A DNA stretch of 61,544 nt from a virus. The position numbers and the translations under genes were made by a program. The DNA is taken from positions 1 to 61,544 of the IMG/VR virus record IMGVR_UViG_3300044998_000395. One strand, given 5' to 3'. The notes beneath the pieces were generated by a model, which was not told the DNA's origin, searched no databases, and was given only the letters and a program-made list of their open reading frames with translations. Below are positions 20,449 to 26,375 of the stretch, in pieces (position 1 is the first letter of the stretch; every line of letters starts with the position of its first letter).

Positions 20449-22452
20449 TCAGTCCTCCATGGCAGATGGGTCAAAGGAGACAAGGCGCTTGAGGATCTCT
20501 CGCACGTCGCCCGCCTCCATGGCGACTTGCTTCTTCGACTGGAGCTTGCTCAGGATCTCGACGTCGATCGTACCCGGTACGATGAAGTCACGGTATTGGA
20601 TCGACTGCCGGCAACGGCCGCGCCCGTGGTTACGGTCCTCGGACTGCCAGCGTTGGACGCCCGACCAGTTGCATGCGTAGTACCATGCCTCACTGGCATT
20701 GGTCGTGTAGGCGTCGGGGTTGCTCGCGTCATAGCCCGGCAGGTTGAGACCCACGCCACCCGCAGCCGGGTTGCCGAGGAACACTTTGTACTTGGGATCG
20801 AGGTTGAAGCAACGCTCGGCCTCGGCGCGGTCAGCCTCGCTCATCCCGCCGTAGTAAAGCACGTGCGGGATGCCCTCAGCCGTGAGACGCTCGGAGATCT
20901 TCTTGATGACCGGGACCCAGCAGCACCACACGATCGTCTTATCGTCGGGGCCACGGGCCTTGAGCCCCTCGACGATGGCATCGAGCTTCGGCACCTCGTC
21001 GAACCACTTGATGCGGTCGGCGCCCGACTTGATCGGGTTACCGTCATCATCGTACTCGGCGTCCACGACGACGTACCCGGCCGTGATCTGGGACAGCCGC
21101 AGCAACTTCGTAAGGGTGTTGTTGATGGTGATGGCCGAGGGCGAGTCGTCGAGCGCGTCTTGGATCTCGGCCGCGAGCTCGGAGGACACCTTGCGGTAGA
21201 CCTCCTTCTGCTTCGGGCTCATCCCGCACTCTTCGAGCAGGTACGTCTTCTCCGGCAGCGAGGGCATCGCTTCCTTCTTAGTGATGGAGAAGGACACGCG
21301 TGCGAGCCGCTCGTGCAGCATCGGCAGGTTCTGGAAGCCGACGAGCACCTTCGCGCCTTGATAGTTGTCCTCGCCATTCTCGGAGTACTTGTTGTAGAAG
21401 GACCGGAACTCCTTCCACTCGACGAAGCCGGACATGCCCTCTCCCAGCCACTCGAGCGGGAAGTAGAGGTCAAGTAGCGAGTTCGTGACGGGCGTGCCCG
21501 TGAGAGCGAGGCGACGCTCACACTTCTCACGCAGCTTCACCATCGCGTTGGCACGCTTGGCCCACGGCGACTTGAACATGTGCGCCTCGTCGGCGATGCC
21601 CAAGTCCCAGTTGAACATCTGGAGCGCGTCCCACGACTTCTGCAAGGTCTCGTAGGACGTGATGACCACGTTGAACATGCTGCCCGGTTCGTCCTCGGCG
21701 ATCTCGATGAGCTGCTTCACGCGGTGAAGCTTGCCACCGCGCAGCACGACGACGCGACCGGGGACCGTGCAGAACTTCTGGATCTCTCGAGCCCAGTTGG
21801 CCTTCACGTTCTTCGGGCACACGACGATGCAGTAGTACGGCTTGCCGGTCCGTGTGTACTTCTCGCGGGCAAGGTGACACATCACCGCGATGGCGGTGGG
21901 CGTCTTACCCGTGCCCTGCTCCATGAAGAGCGCGTACCCTTCGGACTCGATGGCGTTCCACGCCGCGCACCGCTGGTACGCAGCAAGCGGGAACTCCGGG
22001 TGCTCGACCCAGCCAGCCGGCGGGTCGGGAAGCTGCCCGGTCTCCTTGAACACGGCGGTGCGCTGCGCACACATCGTCTGCTCCATGAACCGGAGCAGCA
22101 AGTAGTTGTACGTCGTGCGGGCGGTCTCGTCAGTGAACGTGATGCGGTCCTGCGGCCAGACGGCATTCGTCACCATCACATTGAAGTCCGTGGCCGCGAC
22201 CTTCCACCGGCCGTAGCCCAGCTCTTCACGCTCTTGCGTACGTGCGAACCAGTCAAGCGTAGCCGCACGGGACGCCGGGCCTCGTTGGCCCGCCGCCGTC
22301 GCCACTGCTTGCATGATGAACTCGTTCGCCGTCTGGCCCATCCCGATCTCAAGCCGGTCGTTCGGCATGAGGGGCACCGGGCTCAAGAGCTGAGCCGTCG
22401 CGTCGTTGAGCGGCTCGAGAACGTGCTTGGCGATTTCCGTTGCCGTGGTCAT
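20449..22452 (-). CDS. SNF2-family DEAD/DEAH helicase
   Basis: A 667-aa superfamily 2 ATPase: motif I FMEQGTGKTPTAIAV (around residue 180), motif II IADEAHMFKS, motif III LALTGTPVTNSLLDLYF, and motif VI as QRWQSEDRNHGRGRCRQS, a variant of the SNF2 Q-x-x-D-R-x-x-R. Phage SNF2 helicases of this size probably remodel protein-DNA complexes during replication. The promoter at 22474-22501 gives a leader of about 15 nt containing AGGACACAGTAC before the ATG. Confidence 0.92.
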   Translation of the reverse strand: MTTATEIAKHVLEPLNDATAQLLSPVPLMPNDRLEIGMGQTANEFIMQAVATAAGQRGPASRAATLDWFARTQEREELGYGRWKVAATDFNVMVTNAVWPQDRITFTDETARTTYNYLLLRFMEQTMCAQRTAVFKETGQLPDPPAGWVEHPEFPLAAYQRCAAWNAIESEGYALFMEQGTGKTPTAIAVMCHLAREKYTRTGKPYYCIVVCPKNVKANWAREIQKFCTVPGRVVVLRGGKLHRVKQLIEIAEDEPGSMFNVVITSYETLQKSWDALQMFNWDLGIADEAHMFKSPWAKRANAMVKLREKCERRLALTGTPVTNSLLDLYFPLEWLGEGMSGFVEWKEFRSFYNKYSENGEDNYQGAKVLVGFQNLPMLHERLARVSFSITKKEAMPSLPEKTYLLEECGMSPKQKEVYRKVSSELAAEIQDALDDSPSAITINNTLTKLLRLSQITAGYVVVDAEYDDDGNPIKSGADRIKWFDEVPKLDAIVEGLKARGPDDKTIVWCCWVPVIKKISERLTAEGIPHVLYYGGMSEADRAEAERCFNLDPKYKVFLGNPAAGGVGLNLPGYDASNPDAYTTNASEAWYYACNWSGVQRWQSEDRNHGRGRCRQSIQYRDFIVPGTIDVEILSKLQSKKQVAMEAGDVREILKRLVSFDPSAMED

Positions 22453-22473
22453 GTACTGTGTCCTGTGGAGATC

Positions 22474-22501
22474 ATTATACCCCAGATTCCCAGGATGTCA
22501 A
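22474..22501 (-). promoter_or_regulatory. Strong sigma70-like promoter
   Basis: On the minus strand TTGACA, 16-base spacer, TATAAT: a consensus match at both boxes. It overlaps the stop of the gene at 22498 and drives the SNF2 helicase and genes below it. Confidence 0.8.
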
Positions 22502-23160
22502 CCAATCTGCGGGAAAAGATTGCCGATCTTGTTGCGCACCTGCTCAATGAGCGACTCCGCGTCTGTGTGTCCCCACGGAAGGCCCCACTTATCCGCGCAC
22601 ACGGGGCCATAGCCCGCCGTGACGGACTCCTTCGTCTCAAGGTGACGCTGGCAGAAGCAGCACTGGCCCGTGACTCGGCCGTTCAACGTAGCCGCGCCTA
22701 CCGGGTCTATCTCCATCACGACGAGCGTTGCGAGCGCAGTGTCGTTGAGCGTCTCGCCGCTGATGACTGTCACTGACCCGTCGGGCCGGATGCGAGCAAC
22801 GAAGCGGTCCTGCACGATCACGAGGCACGCGTCGCGGCCCTTGTTGAGCTTGACCTTCACCGGCACGCCGAACGCGCCGAGCTCGATGCACGGCCGTTCA
22901 AGCTTCACGGTCGTGAGCAGCGTGTAAAGACGAGGTAACCGGAAGTCAGCCGGCGTCTCGACGCTGCGCTCGCTCGCCTCCTTCACGATGAAGTGAACCC
23001 AGCACCACTGCTTCTCGCTTAAGCGAGGCGCCTGAGCCGCAAGGTCTTGGGCGAACGGCGACGTCACCTCGCCGTCGGTGATGAGCTTCTTGAGGATCGT
23101 GAGAGCTTGGTCGTTCGTACGACCCGCGTCGTCGAACGAAACGAGGATGCCTTTACGCAT
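22498..23160 (-). CDS. DUF6011-like protein with C-terminal zinc motif
   Basis: A 220-aa protein. The C-terminal CCFCQRHLETKESVTAGYGP followed by VCADKWG matches the zinc-binding end I associate with DUF6011 (C-x2-C-x-R-x-L ... GxGPxC). The N-terminal half is helical (LRLSEKQWCWVHFIVKEASE). It probably binds nucleic acid. The ATG at 23160 follows GTACAGTA; the open frame upstream (to 23196) lacks a good site. Confidence 0.7.
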   Translation of the reverse strand: MRKGILVSFDDAGRTNDQALTILKKLITDGEVTSPFAQDLAAQAPRLSEKQWCWVHFIVKEASERSVETPADFRLPRLYTLLTTVKLERPCIELGAFGVPVKVKLNKGRDACLVIVQDRFVARIRPDGSVTVISGETLNDTALATLVVMEIDPVGAATLNGRVTGQCCFCQRHLETKESVTAGYGPVCADKWGLPWGHTDAESLIEQVRNKIGNLFPQIG

Positions 23161-23186
23161 TACTGTACGTTGCATAAACCGGACGC

Positions 23187-23207
23187 GGGCGGTCAAGCAC
23201 CGCGCCC
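23187..23207 (-). terminator. Hairpin after HTH gene
   Basis: GGGCGGT pairs with ACCgCGCCC (one bulged base) between the stop at 23221 and the next start at 23160. Likely a 3' end or attenuator. Confidence 0.45.
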
Positions 23208-23220
23208 GGCGAGAGGGTGC

Positions 23221-23418
23221 TTACTGCTTCGCGAGCCGTTCACGGCGTCGCTTGTTGTTCGCGTCCATCCGACGACGAGCACCGTCCTCGTCGCCGTCCT
23301 TGATGATGGTGCGGATGTAGTCCGCGTTCTTCCCGAGGTCTTGGGCGATGCTTGCCGCAGACTCGCCATTCCGGGCGCGTGCCCGGATCGACTCACGATC
23401 ACTTGCTGTCAGACGCAT
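23221..23418 (-). CDS. Small HTH protein
   Basis: A 65-aa protein. RLTASDRESIRARARNGE and SAASIAQDLGKNADYIRTII form a homeodomain-like/Hin-recombinase-type helix-turn-helix (S-x-x-x-I-A-x-x-L-G), followed by a basic tail. It is a probable DNA-binding regulator. AAAGGAG sits eight bases before the ATG. A long imperfect hairpin (23447-23525) lies in its leader and could be its control site. Confidence 0.75.
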   Translation of the reverse strand: MRLTASDRESIRARARNGESAASIAQDLGKNADYIRTIIKDGDEDGARRRMDANNKRRRERLAKQ

Positions 23419-23446
23419 TGCGAAACTCCTTTCAGAGAGGTGGGAA

Positions 23447-23525
23447 TCAGGAGTGACTCAGGCGGCTGGTCGGCGTCATGGCAGTCGAGGGCCGTCGTGC
23501 CCGCCTTTTCCTGAGTTACTCCTGA
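23447..23525. repeat. Long inverted repeat / leader hairpin
   Basis: TCAGGAGTGACTCAGG (23447-23462) pairs with CCTGAGTTACTCCTGA (23510-23525) with one mismatch in 16; inside, GGCGG and CCGCC can extend the stem. It lies between the 15-aa frame and the HTH gene. It could be a terminator without a T-tract, a regulatory leader or a binding site for the HTH protein. Confidence 0.6.
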
Positions 23526-23535
23526 GGCCCACGCC

Positions 23536-23583
23536 TCAGCAGAGAGCGATGAACGCGAGGATGCAGAGGATGAACTGCTTCAC
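23536..23583 (-). CDS. 15-aa hydrophobic peptide frame
   Basis: GTG at 23583 overlaps the stop of the 59-aa membrane protein (ATGTGA context) and encodes VKQFILCILAFIALC. It is a tiny membrane-type peptide; coupling to the upstream gene is the only support. Confidence 0.3.
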   Translation of the reverse strand: MKQFILCILAFIALC

Positions 23584-23759
23584 ATGCACCCCGCGATCTG
23601 CATCAGAGCGAAGCCGAAGCCGATGAGGCCAGCCGCGACGATGAACGGGAGGAAGTTGAACGGCTTGCGAGTCTCGATGACTTCCTGCTCCGGAGCGAAC
23701 TCCTTGAGCCAGTTGTCCATCGCGCCAGTCACTCGGTTGCGGTTGGGGTAGTTGATCAT
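23580..23759 (-). CDS. 59-aa membrane protein, leaderless start
   Basis: MINYPNRNRVTGAMDNWLKE is followed by an acidic linker and one transmembrane segment (FLPFIVAAGLIGFGFALMQI). The ATG lies eight bases after the GATATT -10 box at 23768, so the mRNA is probably leaderless. It is the first gene read from element A copy 2 towards the replication module. Function unknown. Confidence 0.6.
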   Translation of the reverse strand: MINYPNRNRVTGAMDNWLKEFAPEQEVIETRKPFNFLPFIVAAGLIGFGFALMQIAGCM

Positions 23760-23767
23760 GGTACTAG

Positions 23768-23796
23768 AATATCGGATACAACTGGCCGCGAGTCAA
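23768..23796 (-). promoter_or_regulatory. Promoter of the GATATT class
   Basis: On the minus strand TTGACT, 17-base spacer, GATATT, in the same GTATCCGATATTCTA context as the 4786 promoter. It directs leaderless transcription of the 23580-23759 gene. Confidence 0.65.
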
Positions 23797-24106
23797 TCAA
23801 TCGACCAACTTTCTCTCTGCTTCAGAGCGACGTAATGCCGTTTATGCAGGCTATGTCACGAGGGTATTTCCTGTAGCCGATAACAACCGGTGTTTCTACG
23901 CTTCTAGACGCTATTTCGTCTAGATGGCTTCTAAACGGGCCCGCCTGACGGACGGGTCGATATACCAGACTAGTTGTCGGGATGCACCAGGCCTACCCGT
24001 CGGGCAGCAGTTTGAAGCCTGTTTCCCCTGTCGTAGCCCGCATCGACGACAGTCGTGATACGGGAAACATAGATGATACGCTTTTGTGATTTCATCAACC
24101 AAAGCA
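23768..24106. repeat. Element A, copy 2: structured intergenic repeat
   Basis: Homologous to 4786-5098. Identical blocks at 23876-23899 (24 bases), 23949-23970 (22) and 23996-24014 (19). Paired arms: GACGGGT 23951-23957 with ACCCGTC 23995-24001; CAGGC 23988-23992 with GCCTG 24017-24021 (CAGAC/GTCTG in copy 1, a compensatory change); GTTTCCC 24021-24027 with GGGAAAC 24062-24068 around an inner CTGTCGT/ACGACAG stem that differs wholly from copy 1 yet still pairs. TCTAGACG/CGTCTAGA forms a further hairpin near 23903-23926. A 60-codon minus frame (23920-24102, TTG) is the coding alternative. It sits between divergent promoters. Confidence 0.82.
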
Positions 24107-24107
24107 G

Positions 24108-24136
24108 TTGTCTTGCGGTCTCGCGTATTCGATATT
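24108..24136 (+). promoter_or_regulatory. Plus-strand promoter, GATATT class
   Basis: TTGTCT, 17-base spacer, GATATT with the shared CGTATTCGATATT context, but pointing right. It should drive the only plus-strand genes (24211-24814), leaving a leader of about 70 nt. Confidence 0.55.
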
Positions 24137-24210
24137 TAGTTGTCAACGAAAGGATGCAACGGCGTCGATAAAGCGGCCCTCATCGCTCAACGTGAAGTGA
24201 AAGGAACGAA

Positions 24211-24471
24211 ATGAACCTCACGTCTGCATCGCTCGCTCTCTTCCTCGCTCTCGTTGACGACGCACCCAACTGGAGCGGCTGTCCGCCCATCGCGACGAAA
24301 GGCCGAGGCGGCAACGTCGAGTTGAAGCCGGGTGAAACCGGCAACCTCACTGACTTGCAGGCCAAGGGCCTCATCAAGCTCGACTGGGATCCTGAGTCGA
24401 GGCTCAACTGGGTCACGTTCACTGAGGCCGGCGAGAAGCTCGCGGCCGAACACGGAAAGGGGATCCGATGA
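24211..24471 (+). CDS. Small winged-helix-like protein, plus strand
   Basis: An 86-aa protein with AAAGGA six bases before the ATG. Residues about 45-80 (LTDLQAKGLIKLDWDPES, then VTFTEAGEKLAAEHGK) look like the end of a winged helix: helix, turn, two-strand wing with LT-x-x-G. It may be a regulator divergently transcribed from the replication module. Function not established. Confidence 0.65.
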   Translation: MNLTSASLALFLALVDDAPNWSGCPPIATKGRGGNVELKPGETGNLTDLQAKGLIKLDWDPESRLNWVTFTEAGEKLAAEHGKGIR

Positions 24472-24614
24472 TCATCAAGTGCAACAACCGCTTTCTCGTC
24501 GTCCTTGCTGACTTTGCGTACGAGTGGACCTCCTCACGTGAGGAAGCCACTGTCCTCGACGCGTCGTCAGCCGCGCGTTGGTCCGCACTCATTCCCGGCA
24601 CGGAGGTTTTATGA
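24468..24614 (+). CDS. 48-aa hypothetical protein, plus strand
   Basis: ATG at 24468 overlaps the upstream stop (ATGA), and its stop overlaps the next ATG the same way. Product MIIKCNNRFLVVLADFAYEW then a Ser/Ala/Glu-rich helix. The perfect overlaps support it as a real gene; function unknown. Confidence 0.6.
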   Translation: MIIKCNNRFLVVLADFAYEWTSSREEATVLDASSAARWSALIPGTEVL

Positions 24615-24814
24615 CTGGCACTATCCTTGCGCCCGACCTCATGGGCAAGCGCTTCATCGTTCACGAGGTGATCGGCGAAGTCGTGTCTCTGCCCAGCAAT
24701 GTCCGCGACACGATGTACTGCGTCATCATCAACGACCCATCTTGCGGCGAGCACGAAGAGATGTACGATCTGCCCGGCCGCGACCTCATCTTTGATCATC
24801 ACGAGCCCACGTGA
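24611..24814 (+). CDS. 67-aa hypothetical protein, plus strand
   Basis: MTGTILAPDLMGKRFIVHEV and a following beta-rich body ending in acidic/His residues. It is coupled to the upstream gene by ATGA and converges on the metallophosphoesterase gene, overlapping its 3' end by 29 bases. Function unknown. Confidence 0.6.
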   Translation: MTGTILAPDLMGKRFIVHEVIGEVVSLPSNVRDTMYCVIINDPSCGEHEEMYDLPGRDLIFDHHEPT

Positions 24815-26108
24815 CGTGTGAACCACGGAATCCGGTCTCGTCGTAGCGCCACGCCTCAACTGACTTCATCGGCTCGCCGATGAGGCCGCCCTTGTGGTGC
24901 CACGCGTCCACGTTGCAGAGAGCGGGGTTACGCCGCACGAGCAGCCCGTTCGTCGGCGTGACGCCTTCATACTGCTTCTCCCAGCGCTGGTGCAGGTGAC
25001 CGACTTGCACCTCGCGGTAGGTGCTTCGTGCCCAGAGGTCCTTGAACTCCGTCGCGAGGATTGTGTTCAGCTGGTTGGGCTTGCAGTCTTGCCCGTGGTC
25101 GAACACGACCATCGAGCCGCCGTGCATTATCGCCTTCCTGGGGTTCATGGCGAGGTCCATCGTGAACCGCTTCTCGTTGCGGTACCGCTCGGCCAAGGCC
25201 ACACACATCGCGAAGCTCGACGTTACGTCGTGGTTGCCCGGCACGTAGAGCGCGTCTACCTTCGCGCCGACCTCGAGCGCCCGCTGCACCATGTACACTT
25301 GACAGCGCAGCCCTTCGAGGAACACCTTGCTGTACCGCGTGTCGGTGTCAAGGAAGTGCGTGCCGTGCGTCGTGGTGTGACGCACAGAGTCGAAGTGCAT
25401 GAAGTCGTTGCCCACGGGCATGACGATGCGCTGCACGTTGTACATCGAGAGCTCGCGCACCATGTCGTCGACTGAGTTCATGACTCGACGCACGGCGATC
25501 TCGAGGTCGAAGCTCGCACCGACTTCCTTGTCCCATGCGTACATTCCGAGGTGCGCGTCCCAGAGGCCCCACACCACCATGAACGGCTCGCCGCTGGGCT
25601 GCATGCGCTTGCCCATCGGCGGCACGGGAGCGGCGTGCTTCTGGGCGAAGGCGACGAGAGCAGCCGCCACGGGCTCCTGCACCTTGCGCTTCCACACCAC
25701 GCGCGTTTGGTAGAGCGTGACCTTCTTGTGGCCCTTCCCGTCGGCGAGCTTATAGAAGCCCTGCCATTCGTTCGCACGGAAGTACTCGCTCACCCACTCG
25801 TCGCGGTCGACGCCGAACAGCTCTGCCATCTCGTCGAGCGTCTTGGGCTTGTCGAGCGTCAAGATGCGCGTGCTGCCATCGACCTCGCGCTGGTCGATCG
25901 GAACGTTGAGCGGGTCAGTCGGCGCGCCTGCGCCGTTGACGAGCCTAAGCTTGGGCAGCTTGCCAGACCCGCCGTGCGCCTTTGCGTAGCGGTGCGCGGT
26001 CGCGACGTCGATGCCCAGCTGCTTCGCGATGTCACGGAACGAGTGTCCGCTCCTGCGCAGCCGCAGGATCTGCTCAATCTTCTTAGCGTCGAGCGATTTC
26101 GTCGGCAT
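24786..26108 (-). CDS. HTH plus calcineurin-like metallophosphoesterase
   Basis: A 440-aa protein. Residues 8-40 form a resolvase-type helix-turn-helix (IEQILRLRRSGHSFRDIAKQ). From about 175 a metallophosphoesterase domain shows all metal ligands: GLWDAHLG (D-x-H), VGNDFMHFD (G-N-D), PGNHD (GNHD) and GHLH. Similar HTH-phosphoesterases occur in tailed phages near tail genes and are of unknown substrate; DNA 3'-end processing is a fair guess. It lies alone between element B copy 1 and the plus-strand trio. The inverted arm of element B ends at its ATG, so that arm likely controls it. Confidence 0.88.
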   Translation of the reverse strand: MPTKSLDAKKIEQILRLRRSGHSFRDIAKQLGIDVATAHRYAKAHGGSGKLPKLRLVNGAGAPTDPLNVPIDQREVDGSTRILTLDKPKTLDEMAELFGVDRDEWVSEYFRANEWQGFYKLADGKGHKKVTLYQTRVVWKRKVQEPVAAALVAFAQKHAAPVPPMGKRMQPSGEPFMVVWGLWDAHLGMYAWDKEVGASFDLEIAVRRVMNSVDDMVRELSMYNVQRIVMPVGNDFMHFDSVRHTTTHGTHFLDTDTRYSKVFLEGLRCQVYMVQRALEVGAKVDALYVPGNHDVTSSFAMCVALAERYRNEKRFTMDLAMNPRKAIMHGGSMVVFDHGQDCKPNQLNTILATEFKDLWARSTYREVQVGHLHQRWEKQYEGVTPTNGLLVRRNPALCNVDAWHHKGGLIGEPMKSVEAWRYDETGFRGSHVTWARDDQR

Positions 26109-26361
26109 GTGAGCTCCAGTTTGTATACAGGAAACTAGTTATGTCGACCGCAACCGCCAATCCAACCACTAGGCAGACAGCCAATACAACAGCTCTAGAA
26201 CAACAAACTCAACTTAGCCTACGTAGTGAGATAGATTGATAGAGTTTTCATGGTACTGGTCGTTGTCGATTTTCCGGTAGTGCTTTTCCGGTGAAGCGTG
26301 CAGTTTGGTGTCAGGGACTGGCTGAGCAAAACTAGTTTCCTGTATACAAACTGAAGCTCAC
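26109..26361. repeat. Element B, copy 1: inverted-arm intergenic repeat
   Basis: Arms 26109-26140 and 26330-26361 are inverted copies matching at 31 of 32 bases, each containing TGTATACA. Between them are a 16-base block at 26213-26228 and GATTTTCCG at 26268-26276, both found in the same order in copy 2 (51248-51531). The spacing from left arm to the 16-base block is nearly the same in both (104 and 103). The region is more A+T-rich than the genome and has no gene. TATACA within the left arm could be a -10 box for the 24786-26108 gene. Confidence 0.82.
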
Positions 26362-26375
26362 GGGCTTGATCAGAA

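Noticed and set aside
26109-26361. Insertion sequence or attachment site from the inverted arms of element B
   Set aside because: The enclosed 190 bases carry no transposase and no target duplication is seen; there is no integrase gene, and the same layout recurs at 51248-51531.
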